This document shows, one piece after another, positions 18,337-27,776 of a stretch of DNA of 64,000 nucleotides (its first letter is position 1; every line of letters starts with the position of its first letter). The notes under the pieces were generated by a model. The model saw nothing but the letters and a program-made list of their open reading frames with translations, did no database searches and was not told the origin of the DNA. This DNA comes from Marinimicrobium koreense (lineage in GTDB: Bacteria > Pseudomonadota > Gammaproteobacteria > Pseudomonadales > Cellvibrionaceae): contig NZ_RJUK01000001.1 in the NCBI RefSeq assembly GCF_003762925.1, positions 2,356,001-2,420,000 of the forward strand, given 5' to 3'. The position numbers were made by a program, and so were the translations under genes.

Positions 18337-18377
18337 CCGACCCGCACCGCGGAACCCGACCGACAAGAGGAAACACC

Positions 18378-18968
18378 ATGTCCACCTCGGCTGAAATTGC
18401 CATTTACATCATTCGCACCCTGGGCTCGCTGTACCTGATGCTGGTGATCCTGCGTTTCCTGTTCCAGATGGTGCGGGCGGACTTTTACAACCCCATTTCC
18501 CAGTTCGTCGCCAAGGCCACCAACCCGCTGTTGATGCCCCTGCGCAAGGTGATTCCCGGTTTTTTCGGCGTTGATCTGGCGGCGCTGGTATTAGCGCTGG
18601 CGGTTCAGTGGTTATTGATCCAGCTGGTGCTGGTCATCGCCGGTCTCGGCTTTCTCAACCCGCTCTACACCATCGCCTGGTCCGCCATCGGTCTTCTGTC
18701 TGTGGTCCTGTCGATCTACTTCTGGTGCCTGATCATCTCCATCATCGCCAGCTGGGTCGCCCCCTTCAGTCAGCATCCGGCACTGATTCTGGTGCGCCAG
18801 TTGGTGGCTCCGGTCATGGCCCCCTTCCAGAAACTGATTCCCCCGCTCGGCGGCATCGATATCACTCCGATTTTCGCTTTCATGGTCCTGCACATCCTCA
18901 ATCGATACCTGGTGCCGGCTCTGGGGCAGAGTGTGGGCATGCCCGGAGGCCTGGTCATCGGAATGTAA
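18378..18968 (+). CDS. yggT: YggT family integral membrane protein
   Basis: This 196-residue inner-membrane protein contains two YggT repeats, each a hydrophobic helix pair around a Pro-rich loop. The first (about 8-75) includes RADFYNPISQFVAKATNPLL and PLRKVIPG; the second (about 105-185) includes HPALILVRQLVAPVMAPFQK and LIPPLGGIDITP. Family function is poorly defined; links to osmotic tolerance and cell-division or thylakoid-type membrane organisation are reported for homologues. It directly follows proC and has a good AGAGGA ribosome-binding site. Confidence 0.92.
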   Translation: MSTSAEIAIYIIRTLGSLYLMLVILRFLFQMVRADFYNPISQFVAKATNPLLMPLRKVIPGFFGVDLAALVLALAVQWLLIQLVLVIAGLGFLNPLYTIAWSAIGLLSVVLSIYFWCLIISIIASWVAPFSQHPALILVRQLVAPVMAPFQKLIPPLGGIDITPIFAFMVLHILNRYLVPALGQSVGMPGGLVIGM

Positions 18969-18984
18969 GCTCCCGGCTATCGCT

Positions 18985-19004
18985 GCGGACAACCGCTTGT
19001 CCGC
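18985..19004 (+). other. Hairpin downstream of yggT
   Basis: GCGGACAA (18985-18992) pairs perfectly with TTGTCCGC (18997-19004) across a 4-base loop, 17 bases after the yggT stop. There is no T-run, so it is a possible Rho-assisted 3' end rather than a classical terminator. Confidence 0.4.
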
Positions 19005-19110
19005 GCGATCGGCCGCTCAGACCAAATTTCCTTGGTATCGAGTGCCCGGACGTAGTCCAATACCGGCCCATAACACCATCGCTCAAAACCACTCAGGACA
19101 CAGGGCCACT

Positions 19111-21096
19111 ATGGACACCCGAGCGCTGTACCGTCACATGAGTCACTACCACCTCTGGCGTCAGGATTTGAGCCAGCGGCTGCGTCGCTTTGAACACTGG
19201 GTCCAGACCCACGGCCTGGTCAGCGATGAGGTGCGTCAGTGCCTGGTTCAGGCCCGCCAGTTACTGGGCAGCAATGACTTCACCCTGGTATGCGTCGGGG
19301 AGTTCTCCCGGGGTAAAACCGAGCTGATCAACGCCCTGTTGATGGACGAGCGCAAACAGCGGATTCTGCCCTCCCACCCGGGCCGCACCACCATGTGCCC
19401 CACCGAAATATACTGCGATCCGGACCGGCCCAACTGCCTGCGCCTGCTGCCCATCGAGACCCGACGCAGCCAGGCCAGCCTGGAGCGTTTCAAACGGATT
19501 CCCCGCAACTGGGTGACCCTGCCCCTGGACCCCAAGACACCGGAAACGCTGCGCGCCACCCTCGATCAGGTCTCCGCCAGCCACTGGGTCAGCGACGATG
19601 AGGCCCGGGCACTCGGCTTCTGTCCCGATGAGAGCAGTGAGCGCAACGACCAGGGACAGGTAGCCATCCCTCGCTGGCGCCACGCCATGATCAGCCTTGA
19701 TCATCCGCTGTTGCGCCGCGGCCTGCGGATCATCGACACCCCGGGGCTCAACGCCCTGGGCAACGAACCCGAACTGACCCTCAAGGTGTTGCCCCAGGCC
19801 CAGGCCATAGTGTTTCTGCTGTCGGCTGACGCCGGTCTGACCGCCAGCGACATGACCCTGTGGCGCGATCATATTCAGGGGCTTCGCCAGCAGCGCGGCA
19901 GCGCCGTGCTTACCCTGCTCAACAAAGTCGACAGCCTGTGGGATGATCTCCAGCCACCGGAGCAGGTGGCTCAGGCGGTGGAGCAACTCCGCCAACTGAC
20001 CGCCCGCCAATTGGCCCTGGAGCCCGAACAGGTCCTACCCCTGTCGGCCAAGCAGGCACTGCTGGCCCGCGCCCGCGACGACGCCGAGCGTCTTGAGCGC
20101 AGCGGTTTTGGTCACCTGGAAAAGGCCCTCGGGGAGACAGTGGCCCGCAGTCGTCAGCAACTGGCCGGCCAACGCCTGATCACCGACAGCCAGAGCATGA
20201 TCGACAACGTCTACCACAGCCTCAAGGGCCGGATCGCAGACGCCCAACAGGAGCTGTTGCTGATACGCACCGGCGATCGGGCGCAGAGCGATGCCCTGCT
20301 CAACGAGCGGCGCGAGGCCATCCGCCAGAAACATCGCCAGTACCACAAACAGTCACTGTCGCTGCGCACCAGTCAGATGCTGCTGGACAAGCAGCGACCG
20401 TCCCTCATCCAGGTCATCAGCCCGGAGCGGCTGGCCCGGGAAATCGACCACACCCACCAGAAACTGACCAACAGCTGGACCACCCTGGGGTTGTCCCGCT
20501 CCATGGCACACCTGTTCGATTGGCTGGACCACCAGATGGGCCACCTGGAGCGAGAAGTGGAGCGTACCAACCGGGTACTGGACTCCATTTACCAGCGCCC
20601 CGAGCATGCCATTGACGCCGACCAGACCCCAGCCAACTACCGGCTGGACCTCGCGGACCAACGCCGGCAGTTGCGCCAACTGCACCATCAGGCCGACCAG
20701 TTCCGCGCCTCGCTGGACAGTCTGTTGAGCCTCAAGGGGCCACTGATTCAGCGTTTTGTCAGCACCCTCGTCCAGGAGGCCCGGACGCTATGGCATCAGC
20801 TCTACAACATCATTGATCACTGGCTGAAACAGGCCCTGGTGCCGCTGTTTCAGCGTAACCAGTATCAACGGCAGTTGCTCGAACACCATATGTTGCGCCT
20901 GACCCGCATGCGCCGGGAACAACAGGACCAGGCTCAGCAGGTGAGCACCCTGCGCGACAATATCGACCAGATGGAGCGCGCCCTGGCAGACCTCCAGGCG
21001 GTGCGCGAGCAGACCCAACCCGCCATGAATCAACCGGAGCATCAGGCCACGGTGGTTCCCCTGCACCGCCCCCGGGCGGCTCAGACCGCCCCCTGA
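19111..21096 (+). CDS. Dynamin-like GTPase
   Basis: The 661-residue protein carries a dynamin-type GTPase domain: P-loop GEFSRGKT at 63-70, a switch-I region with HPGRTTMCPTEI near 90-101, G3 IIDTPGLNALG near 210-220, and G4 LLNKVDSLW near 270-278. The C-terminal half is long, Gln/Arg/His-rich and predicted helical, suitable for a coiled-coil stalk, with amphipathic but no clear transmembrane segments. Bacterial dynamin-like proteins remodel or protect membranes. No second dynamin gene is adjacent, unlike many two-gene pairs. The start at 19111 is chosen because the longer frame overlaps yggT in a non-conserved region. A specific role cannot be assigned. Confidence 0.85.
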   Translation: MDTRALYRHMSHYHLWRQDLSQRLRRFEHWVQTHGLVSDEVRQCLVQARQLLGSNDFTLVCVGEFSRGKTELINALLMDERKQRILPSHPGRTTMCPTEIYCDPDRPNCLRLLPIETRRSQASLERFKRIPRNWVTLPLDPKTPETLRATLDQVSASHWVSDDEARALGFCPDESSERNDQGQVAIPRWRHAMISLDHPLLRRGLRIIDTPGLNALGNEPELTLKVLPQAQAIVFLLSADAGLTASDMTLWRDHIQGLRQQRGSAVLTLLNKVDSLWDDLQPPEQVAQAVEQLRQLTARQLALEPEQVLPLSAKQALLARARDDAERLERSGFGHLEKALGETVARSRQQLAGQRLITDSQSMIDNVYHSLKGRIADAQQELLLIRTGDRAQSDALLNERREAIRQKHRQYHKQSLSLRTSQMLLDKQRPSLIQVISPERLAREIDHTHQKLTNSWTTLGLSRSMAHLFDWLDHQMGHLEREVERTNRVLDSIYQRPEHAIDADQTPANYRLDLADQRRQLRQLHHQADQFRASLDSLLSLKGPLIQRFVSTLVQEARTLWHQLYNIIDHWLKQALVPLFQRNQYQRQLLEHHMLRLTRMRREQQDQAQQVSTLRDNIDQMERALADLQAVREQTQPAMNQPEHQATVVPLHRPRAAQTAP

Positions 21097-21176
21097 TCCG
21101 GACCGCATCGCTTGCAGCATTCCCGGCGCAACCTTAGACTTGCGGGTTTACTCTCCATCCAGGACTGAGATTGCCA

Positions 21177-22346
21177 ATGCCCGACACCCTGCCCGACGAC
21201 TCGGTGGGTCTGGTCACCCCCCAGACTCTGGAGTTCACTGAGCCGCTCACGCTGGCCTGTGGCACCACGCTCGAGCGCTACGAGCTGGTGTACGAGACCT
21301 ATGGCACCCTCAACGACGACCGCTCCAATGCGGTACTGATCTGTCACGCCCTGTCCGGCAACCATCACGCCGCCGGCTACCACAGCATGGACGATCGCAA
21401 ACCCGGCTGGTGGGACAACTACATCGGCCCGGGCAAAGCCATCGACACCAACAAGTTTTTTGTGGTCTGCCCCAACAACCTCGGCGGCTGCAGCGGCTCC
21501 ACCGGCCCGCGCAGCACCAACCCGGCCACCGGCAAGCCCTGGGGACCGGATTTTCCCATGCTGCGGGTACGTGACTGGGTCGAGAGTCAGGCCCGTTTAT
21601 CCGATGCGCTGGGCATTGAACGCTGGGCCGCCATCGTCGGCGGTAGTCTCGGCGGCATGCAGGTGATGCGCTGGGCTCTGGAGTATCCGGACCGATTGGG
21701 TCACGCGGTAGTGATCGCCTCGGCAATGAAGCTGAGCGCCCAGAACATTGCCTTCAACGAAACCGCCCGGCAGGCGATCATGTCCGACCCGAACTTCCTT
21801 GACGGGCGCTATCTGGAGCACAACACCCTGCCCCGCAGCGGGCTGGCGGTGGCGCGTATGATTGGCCATATCACCTATCTGTCCGATCACGCCATGGGCG
21901 AGAAATTCGGTCGGGAATTGCGCAGCGGCAGCTTTGTGCGCGGTCAGCACGATCCGGTGGAGTTTCAGGTGGAGAGCTATCTGCGCTACCAGGGCGACAG
22001 CTTTGCCAATAACTTCGATGCCAACAGCTATATTCTGATTACCCGGGCGCTGGATTACTTCGACCTGGCCCGGGAATACGACGACAATCCGGTCCAGGCT
22101 TTTGCCGAGGCCCGCTGCCGGTTTTTTGTGGTGTCCTTCAGCAGCGACTGGCGCTTCTCGCCTCAGCGCTCCCGGGAAATTGTCGACGCCCTGCTCGGCG
22201 CCCGCCAGCCGGTCACCTACACTGCCATTGATTCGCCCTACGGCCACGATGCCTTCCTGCTGCCCAGCGAACGCTACCGGGAGGCCTTCACCCGCTATAT
22301 GGCGGGCGTGGCCCGGGACGCGCAGCGTCAGGAGGCCAAGGCATGA
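21177..22346 (+). CDS. metX: Homoserine O-acyltransferase MetX
   Basis: MetX activates homoserine for methionine synthesis, using succinyl-CoA in many Gammaproteobacteria and acetyl-CoA in others; the acyl donor cannot be read reliably here. The 389-residue alpha/beta hydrolase-fold protein starts [20 protein letters not shown], like Pseudomonas MetX. It has [12 protein letters not shown] near 100-111, the nucleophile Ser157 in GGSLGGMQ, the Asp region FSSDWRFSP and the His motif [12 protein letters not shown] at 21177 is chosen over the TTG two codons upstream. It overlaps metW by four bases (ATGA), indicating coupling. Confidence 0.94.
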   Translation: MPDTLPDDSVGLVTPQTLEFTEPLTLACGTTLERYELVYETYGTLNDDRSNAVLICHALSGNHHAAGYHSMDDRKPGWWDNYIGPGKAIDTNKFFVVCPNNLGGCSGSTGPRSTNPATGKPWGPDFPMLRVRDWVESQARLSDALGIERWAAIVGGSLGGMQVMRWALEYPDRLGHAVVIASAMKLSAQNIAFNETARQAIMSDPNFLDGRYLEHNTLPRSGLAVARMIGHITYLSDHAMGEKFGRELRSGSFVRGQHDPVEFQVESYLRYQGDSFANNFDANSYILITRALDYFDLAREYDDNPVQAFAEARCRFFVVSFSSDWRFSPQRSREIVDALLGARQPVTYTAIDSPYGHDAFLLPSERYREAFTRYMAGVARDAQRQEAKA

Positions 22347-22963
22347 ACGGAGCCCCCATGCGACTCGACCAGACCGAAATTCAGCACTGGATTGCCGAGG
22401 GCAGCCGCATTCTCGACCTGGGCTGCGGCGACGGCACCCTGCTCAAATATCTGCAGGAGACCAAGAACACCTCCGGCTACGGCCTGGAGATCGGCGCCGA
22501 CCAGATCAACGCCTGCATCGACAAGGGCCTGAACGTCATTGAGCAGAACCTGGATGACGGCCTGGGCAATTTCGCCGACCAGAGCTTCGATACCGTGATC
22601 ATGGCTCAGGCCATCCAGACCATGCACTACCCCCATAAAGTGCTGGATGAAATGCTCCGGGTGGGCAAGGAGTGCATCGTCACCTTCCCCAACTTTGGCC
22701 ACTGGAAAGCCCGTTGGCACCTGGCGGTGCGTGGCCGCATGCCGGTGTCCGACCTGCTGCCCTTCGAGTGGTACGATACCCCCAACATCCATTTCTGCAC
22801 CTTCCGGGATTTCGAGGTGCTCTGCCGGGACAAAGGCATCACCGTGCTGCACCGCCAGGTGGTCAACGAAGCGTCGCCGAACTTTCTCAAGGATGTATCG
22901 CCCAACCTGTTTGGCGAGACCGCGATTTACCACCTGCGCCTCGGTGACCGGGCCGGTCAGTAG
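22343..22963 (+). CDS. metW: MetW, methionine biosynthesis methyltransferase-like protein
   Basis: MetW is a 206-residue SAM-methyltransferase-fold partner of MetX, needed for MetX activity in several proteobacteria. Motif I is [16 protein letters not shown] near 25-40. It also has [19 protein letters not shown] and the MetW-typical [19 protein letters not shown] near 113-131, then [19 protein letters not shown]. Its start overlaps the metX stop, and the pair is conserved in Pseudomonas at this same location. Confidence 0.94.
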   Translation: MNGAPMRLDQTEIQHWIAEGSRILDLGCGDGTLLKYLQETKNTSGYGLEIGADQINACIDKGLNVIEQNLDDGLGNFADQSFDTVIMAQAIQTMHYPHKVLDEMLRVGKECIVTFPNFGHWKARWHLAVRGRMPVSDLLPFEWYDTPNIHFCTFRDFEVLCRDKGITVLHRQVVNEASPNFLKDVSPNLFGETAIYHLRLGDRAGQ

Positions 22964-23007
22964 ACCGGTCTTCGCTTCAGCCACCCCCAAACCGGGAGTC
23001 AGCCTCC

Positions 23008-24516
23008 ATGGGATTGCGACAGCCCTTCGGTCTGTACAACATCCGCACCGCGCTGCTGGCGTTTGTGCTCGCGCCCTTTCTGTTGATCATGATCACCACC
23101 GCCGGCTTCAGCCTGCGCCAACTGGAGCAGACAGCGGAAACCGATATGGAGGAGGAAATCGAGCTGATCGCCCGCTCCATTCGCCGCCCCCTGAGCTACG
23201 CACTGGAAAATGGCCACGAGGAAACCCTGCGTCGAACCGTGACCTCGGCGGGGGATATCGGTCGGGTGTACGGCGTCTATGTCTACGACGAGCAGGGCAA
23301 CCGCATCACCGCCCAGGGCCCGAGCAACGTACAGGTACAGGACATTGAGGCCGCCAGCCTCGCCTCCCGGGGCAGCGAGCAGAGCGCCTTTGAGGAAATC
23401 GGTGGTGAGGCGGTATTTTCCTACTTCATGCCCCTGACCGACAGTGGGGGGCGGATCCACGGGTTACTCCAGGTCACCCGGCGAGGCAGCGACTTCGTCC
23501 AACAGATTCGCGCCTTCCGTACCCGGGCGATCAGCATTCTGGCCGGTTCGGCCCTGCTGGTGCTGATTCTGGTGTGGATCGGCTATCAACGCGCCATTGG
23601 TCGCCACATCCAGTCCATGGGGAGCGGTATGGCCACCGTCGCCAGCGGCCGCCGGGACCATCGCCTGGATACCGAGGGCCCCACCGAGCTGCGCTTCCTG
23701 TCCGAAGGCATCAATCGGATGCTCGACAGCATCGTCGCCTCCGAGCGGGAAATCACCACTCGTCGGGAACGGGAATACCAACTCAAACACCAGCTACACC
23801 AAGCCGAAAAACTGGCCGCCATCGGACGTTTTGCCGCTGGGGTCGCGCACGAGTTGGGCACCCCCTTGAGCGTGGCCGACGGTAAGGCCCAGCGCGCCCT
23901 GCGCCGAGCAACCCCCGAGGATGCCAAAACCCTGCAGGACATCCGCCAGCAGCTGCAGCGCATGGAGCGGATCATCCGCCAGCTGATGGATTTTGCCCGC
24001 CCGGTGACCCCCGAGCACCGGGAAGTCCGCTTGACCGATCTGATGCAATCCTCCCTGCAGCAGGTGGAAGAGGAGCGTCGCAAACAGGTGGTCGACATCC
24101 AGGTTCAGGCGTCCGAGGCCCCCTGCCCCGCACTCAATGCCGATCGCCTGCGCCTGGAGCAGGCACTGATCAACCTGCTGCGCAACGCCGTGCAGGCCAC
24201 CCCCAACGGCCTCGTCCGGCTGAGTTGGCACTGCACGGCCGACGCCGTGCAGCTCGTGGTGGAGGACAACGGCCCGGGCATCGACCCCTCGATACGCGAA
24301 CAGCTGCTCGAACCCTTTGTCACCACCAAGCCAGTGGGGGTCGGCACCGGGCTCGGGCTGGCAGTGGTCAACGCCGTGGTCACCGAGCACGGTGGCCGTA
24401 TCGACATCGGCACCAGCGAGCTCGGCGGGGCCCGCTTTGATCTGACCATCCCCTTTCAGCCCCCGGCCGACTCGCCGTCCGCCCTGAACGCACCTGAGGT
24501 AACTCCCAATGCCTGA
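23008..24516 (+). CDS. Membrane sensor histidine kinase (partner of downstream sigma-54 activator)
   Basis: The 502-residue kinase has TM1 near 13-33, a periplasmic sensor domain of about 140 residues with no recognised ligand motif, TM2 near 174-195, and a HAMP region near 196-250. HisKA follows with His281 in AAGVAHELGTPLS, then HATPase motifs NLLRNAVQAT, DNGPGIDP and GVGTGLGLAVV. The HELGTPLS form is typical of kinases paired with NtrC-type regulators. It overlaps the response-regulator gene by 8 bases, so they are co-translated. The stimulus is unknown. Confidence 0.9.
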   Translation: MGLRQPFGLYNIRTALLAFVLAPFLLIMITTAGFSLRQLEQTAETDMEEEIELIARSIRRPLSYALENGHEETLRRTVTSAGDIGRVYGVYVYDEQGNRITAQGPSNVQVQDIEAASLASRGSEQSAFEEIGGEAVFSYFMPLTDSGGRIHGLLQVTRRGSDFVQQIRAFRTRAISILAGSALLVLILVWIGYQRAIGRHIQSMGSGMATVASGRRDHRLDTEGPTELRFLSEGINRMLDSIVASEREITTRREREYQLKHQLHQAEKLAAIGRFAAGVAHELGTPLSVADGKAQRALRRATPEDAKTLQDIRQQLQRMERIIRQLMDFARPVTPEHREVRLTDLMQSSLQQVEEERRKQVVDIQVQASEAPCPALNADRLRLEQALINLLRNAVQATPNGLVRLSWHCTADAVQLVVEDNGPGIDPSIREQLLEPFVTTKPVGVGTGLGLAVVNAVVTEHGGRIDIGTSELGGARFDLTIPFQPPADSPSALNAPEVTPNA

Positions 24517-25897
24517 CGCCCCCAGTGCCGCTCCCGTGGACATTCTGGTGATCGAGGATGACCCGGACTTGCGTCAATTGTTGCTGGAAGAGCTCACCGA
24601 TGCCGGTCACCGCTGTGCCGGCAAGGGGGATCTGGCCAGCGCCCGGCAGTGGCTGAGCGAGGAGGCGCCCAAACTGGTGGTCAGCGACCTGCATCTGCCC
24701 GATGGCAACGGTCTGGACCTGCTCGAAGAGTTGCGTCAGTTGCCCGTCCGCCCGAGTTTTATCGCCATCACCGCCTTTGGCACCATCGATCAGGCGGTGG
24801 ATGCCCTCAAACGCGGCGCCGATGACTTTCTGACCAAACCCCTGGACCTGGACCACTTCACCCTGTCCATCACCCGCACTCTACAGCGCCAACAGTTGGA
24901 GCAGGAGCTGAGCTACTATCGGCGCCTGCTGGATCAGGGCGAGTTTCACGGCATGATCGGGCGCAGCCCGCGCATGCGCCAACTGTTCACCCAGATACAG
25001 CAGGTAGCCCAGGCCGGCGGCCCGGTGCTGGTGACCGGAGAGAGTGGCGTGGGCAAGGAGCTGGTAGCCCGCGCCATTCACCGGGAAAGCGATCGTCGGG
25101 ATGGCCCATTCATTGCGCTCAACTGCGGCGGCATTGCCGCCAACCTGCTGGAAAGTGAACTGTTCGGCCATGCCGCCGGCGCCTTTACCGGCGCCAGCAA
25201 GGCCCGGCGCGGCCTGTTCGCTGCCGCCGACGGCGGCACCCTGATGCTCGATGAGATCGGCGAAATGCCCATGGAGATGCAATCGAGCCTGCTGCGGGTA
25301 CTGCAGGACGGTCGGGTGCGGCCAGTGGGCAGCAACACCGAACAGGACCTGAACGTGCGCATCATCGCCGCCACCAACCGGGAGCTGCCCGATGAGGTCA
25401 GCGAGGGGCGCTTTCGGGAGGATCTCTACTACCGGCTGGAAACCTTCACCATCGAAGTGCCGCCACTGCGCCAACGCGGCGATGACCTGGAGCGGCTTAT
25501 CGCGCACATGGTGCACCAGTTCAACCAGCGCCGTCAGCAACCGGTGGACAGCCTGAGTGGCGAGGCGCTCAACCTGCTCAAGCGCTACCCCTTCCCGGGC
25601 AATGTGCGCGAGCTGTCCAATATCATCGAACGTGCGGTCACTTTCTGCTCGGAGCGCCTGATCGGGCCCGAACACCTGCCCGAGCGGATTCACCAGGCCA
25701 CGCCAACCCCGGAGCCCGCCTCCGGCGACTCTTGGCAGCCCCCCACCGGCGAGGGCGAGCTGGTGTCGCTGGATGCAGTGGAGCGCAGTTACATCCACTA
25801 TGTGCTCGATCAGGTGGACGGCAACAAAAAGCGCGCCGCCGATATTCTCAACATCGGTCGCCGCACCCTCTACCGCTGGCTGGAAACCGACGCGTGA
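24509..25897 (+). CDS. NtrC-family sigma-54-dependent response regulator
   Basis: The 462-residue transcription activator has an N-terminal receiver with Asp60 in [12 protein letters not shown]. The AAA+ domain (about 150-380) has Walker A GESGVGKE from Gly177 to Lys183 and an intact sigma-54 contact loop GAFTGA at 224-229. A Fis-type helix-turn-helix lies at the end ([18 protein letters not shown]). It should activate RNA polymerase-sigma-54 after phosphorylation by the kinase encoded just upstream. A near-perfect -24/-12 promoter lies about 158 bases beyond its stop, in front of the DUF4168 gene, making that gene the obvious candidate target. Confidence 0.93.
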   Translation: MPDAPSAAPVDILVIEDDPDLRQLLLEELTDAGHRCAGKGDLASARQWLSEEAPKLVVSDLHLPDGNGLDLLEELRQLPVRPSFIAITAFGTIDQAVDALKRGADDFLTKPLDLDHFTLSITRTLQRQQLEQELSYYRRLLDQGEFHGMIGRSPRMRQLFTQIQQVAQAGGPVLVTGESGVGKELVARAIHRESDRRDGPFIALNCGGIAANLLESELFGHAAGAFTGASKARRGLFAAADGGTLMLDEIGEMPMEMQSSLLRVLQDGRVRPVGSNTEQDLNVRIIAATNRELPDEVSEGRFREDLYYRLETFTIEVPPLRQRGDDLERLIAHMVHQFNQRRQQPVDSLSGEALNLLKRYPFPGNVRELSNIIERAVTFCSERLIGPEHLPERIHQATPTPEPASGDSWQPPTGEGELVSLDAVERSYIHYVLDQVDGNKKRAADILNIGRRTLYRWLETDA

Positions 25898-26054
25898 ATT
25901 TGCCTCTCTGAGCAGCTTGCGCCCATCCGACACACTCAAGGGTGAGTCAAATTGGCACATGAGCGAAGGGGCACAGTGACCCAGTCCACACACAGCAGGC
26001 CGCAACCTAAACAAAACCCATACAAATCAAAGCGTTATAAATTTTTTGGACTTC

Positions 26055-26069
26055 TGGCACGGGCGTTGC
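26055..26069 (+). promoter_or_regulatory. Sigma-54 (-24/-12) promoter upstream of the DUF4168 gene
   Basis: The sequence TGGCAC-GGGCG-TTGC matches the RpoN consensus TGGCAC-N5-TTGC exactly, with GG at 26056-26057 and GC at 26068-26069, ten bases apart. Transcription would begin near 26080, giving a leader of about 64 bases before the ATG at 26144. It sits just downstream of a sigma-54 activator gene. Upstream sequence 25900-26040 should hold the enhancer sites, but no clear repeat pair was identified. Confidence 0.88.
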
Positions 26070-26098
26070 GATAAACCCGGGTACGCAACACAACTAAC

Positions 26099-26114
26099 GG
26101 GTTTTTGAAAACCC
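26099..26114 (+). other. Leader hairpin of the DUF4168 transcript
   Basis: GGGTTTT (26099-26105) pairs perfectly with AAAACCC (26108-26114) in the predicted 5' leader, about 30 bases before the start codon. It may affect mRNA stability. It is not a terminator because no T-run follows. Confidence 0.4.
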
Positions 26115-26143
26115 ACACTCTGTTTCACTGTGAGGAGAAACTT

Positions 26144-26545
26144 ATGCGTACCATCAAACATCCCGTACTCGCTCTGCTGGCGTCTGTTGGTCTGCTGTTC
26201 GGTGCAGCGACCGTTTCCGCCCAGGGCGAAGCGCAAGCCCCGCAGGCCCAGCCTCAGGCTCAAGCAATGGACGTAAGCGAAAACCAGGTGGAAAGCTTCG
26301 TGGACGCCTACATGGCGGTTCAGGGCATCAACCAGGAGTACACTCAGAAGCTTCAGGCGGTGGAAGATCCCGAGAAAGCCACCGAACTGCAGCAGGAAGC
26401 CCAGACCAAGATGCAGGAAGCAGTGAGCGATTCCGGTCTGTCCATCTCTGAGTACCAGCAGATCGCCAACCAGGCCGGTCAGAGCGAAGAGCTGCGCAGC
26501 CAGATTGAGGCGGAGCTGACAGCGCGTATTGAACAGGACTCCTAA
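26144..26545 (+). CDS. Secreted DUF4168-family protein
   Basis: This 133-residue protein has a clear signal peptide (MRTIKHPVLALLASVGLLFG..., cleavage expected after VSA at about 26). An Ala/Gln/Pro-rich spacer (AQAPQAQPQAQA) leads to a small helical DUF4168-like domain with VESFVDAYMAVQGINQEYTQ and SISEYQQIANQAGQSEEL. Function of the family is unknown; localisation is probably periplasmic. The start has GAGGAG nearby. It is a monocistronic unit between a sigma-54 promoter and a strong terminator, so high inducible expression is plausible. The link to the upstream two-component pair is inferred from position. Confidence 0.85.
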   Translation: MRTIKHPVLALLASVGLLFGAATVSAQGEAQAPQAQPQAQAMDVSENQVESFVDAYMAVQGINQEYTQKLQAVEDPEKATELQQEAQTKMQEAVSDSGLSISEYQQIANQAGQSEELRSQIEAELTARIEQDS

Positions 26546-26572
26546 AACGGAGCAGACCAACACGCATCGATA

Positions 26573-26598
26573 ACGGGGCCAGACGGCCCCGTTTTTTT
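26573..26598 (+). terminator. Rho-independent terminator after the DUF4168 gene
   Basis: ACGGGGCC (26573-26580) pairs with GGCCCCGT (26585-26592) across an AGAC loop, followed by a run of T to 26598. It ends the sigma-54-driven transcript. Confidence 0.93.
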
Positions 26599-26696
26599 GT
26601 ATTCCAACCTTATGCCAAAGACCCATCGAGTAAGGTAAACTTTCTCCTGGTCGTGCTCGCGTCCGAACCCTTGTCATTCGAAGCCGGAGAACCCAC

Positions 26697-27134
26697 ATGT
26701 CACGCCTGCTGTCCCTGACCGCCCTGCTAGCGCTGCTACTGTCGCCCCTGACCCATGCCCAGAGTGGCTCGGAGCGCTTTGGTGATTACCAGGTGTACTA
26801 CAGCGTGTTCAACAGCACCTTCGTATTGCCCGACATCGCCAGCGTGCACAATCTGGTGCGCAGTGAAGACCGGGCCCTGGTCAACGTCAGCATTGCCCGC
26901 GCCGACGGAGGATTGGGCCTACCCGCCAGACTGAGTGGTACCGCCAACAATCTGTTACAACAGAGCCAGACCCTCGAGTTCAAAGAGATCAGCGAAGGCG
27001 ACACGACTTACTACATCGCTCCGGTGCGCCATCTCAATGAAGAGATGTACAACTTCCGGATTACCATTCAGCCCGAGGGCGCCGAGCAGAGCTTCGAACT
27101 GCGCTTCAGCCAAAAGCTGTACATTGAAAAGTAA
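26697..27134 (+). CDS. Secreted DUF4426 domain protein
   Basis: This 145-residue protein has a signal peptide (LLSLTALLALLLSPLTHAQ, cleavage near 22). A compact all-beta domain follows, with RFGDYQVYYSVFNSTFVLPD and YIAPVRHLNEEMYNFRITIQ, matching the DUF4426 family. In Pseudomonas a homologue sits between metW and rdgB; here it keeps its place next to rdgB but is separated from metW by the two-component/DUF4168 insert. Function is unknown and localisation probably periplasmic. The gap to rdgB is 25 bases. Confidence 0.85.
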   Translation: MSRLLSLTALLALLLSPLTHAQSGSERFGDYQVYYSVFNSTFVLPDIASVHNLVRSEDRALVNVSIARADGGLGLPARLSGTANNLLQQSQTLEFKEISEGDTTYYIAPVRHLNEEMYNFRITIQPEGAEQSFELRFSQKLYIEK

Positions 27135-27159
27135 TTTCACCATCCACTGAGGAGCATGC

Positions 27160-27759
27160 ATGCAGAAACTGGTACTCGCCAGTGGCAACCCCGGCAAACT
27201 GAAAGAGTTTCAACAACTGCTCGCCGATTGCGGCTATCAGGTCCTCTCCCAGGGCGAGTTCGGACTCGACAGCGCCGAGGAAACCGGCCTGACCTTTGTC
27301 GAGAACGCCATCCTGAAAGCGCGCCACGCCAGCGCCCAAACCGGCCTGCCGGCCCTGGCCGATGACTCAGGTCTGTCTGTGGATGCTCTGGATGGCCGCC
27401 CCGGCATCTACTCGGCTCGCTACGCTGGCCCGAAGGCCACCGACGCCGATAACAATGCTCGCTTGCTGCAGGAACTCGAGGGCGTCCCCGAGGCCGAGCG
27501 CGGCGCCTGCTATCACTGTGTGCTGGTGTTGATGCGCCACGCTGAAGACCCCACCCCGGTGATCGCTCAGGGCCAGTGGCGCGGGCGCATCCGCACCGGA
27601 CCCAAGGGTGAGGGCGGCTTTGGCTACGACCCTCTGTTTCAGGTCCTCGAACGTCAGTGCAGCGCAGCGGAGCTGGGCAAAGAAGAAAAAGGCAAAATCA
27701 GCCACCGGGCCATCGCCACCCGGGCGCTGCTCGCCGGGCTGACCAACGGGGCGTCCTGA
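27160..27759 (+). CDS. rdgB: RdgB/HAM1 family dITP/XTP pyrophosphatase
   Basis: RdgB hydrolyses non-canonical purine nucleoside triphosphates (dITP, XTP) to monophosphates, keeping them out of DNA. The 199-residue protein shows [19 protein letters not shown] near 3-21, [14 protein letters not shown] near 46-59, [20 protein letters not shown] near 66-85, the substrate-specificity segment GFGYDPLF near 150-157, and [10 protein letters not shown] near the C-terminus. The length is typical. It has a GAGGAG ribosome-binding site and follows the DUF4426 gene as in Pseudomonas. Confidence 0.96.
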   Translation: MQKLVLASGNPGKLKEFQQLLADCGYQVLSQGEFGLDSAEETGLTFVENAILKARHASAQTGLPALADDSGLSVDALDGRPGIYSARYAGPKATDADNNARLLQELEGVPEAERGACYHCVLVLMRHAEDPTPVIAQGQWRGRIRTGPKGEGGFGYDPLFQVLERQCSAAELGKEEKGKISHRAIATRALLAGLTNGAS

Positions 27760-27766
27760 CGCCCCG
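27747..27766 (+). other. Hairpin overlapping the rdgB stop codon
   Basis: CGGGGCGTC (27747-27755) and GACGCCCCG (27758-27766) form a perfect stem spanning the rdgB stop. No T-run follows, so terminator activity is uncertain. Confidence 0.4.
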
Positions 27767-27776
27767 CACGCAAACG

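Noticed and set aside
27747-27766. Classical terminator after rdgB
   Set aside because: The stem is strong, but no T-run follows and the loop would be two bases; it is recorded only as a hairpin.
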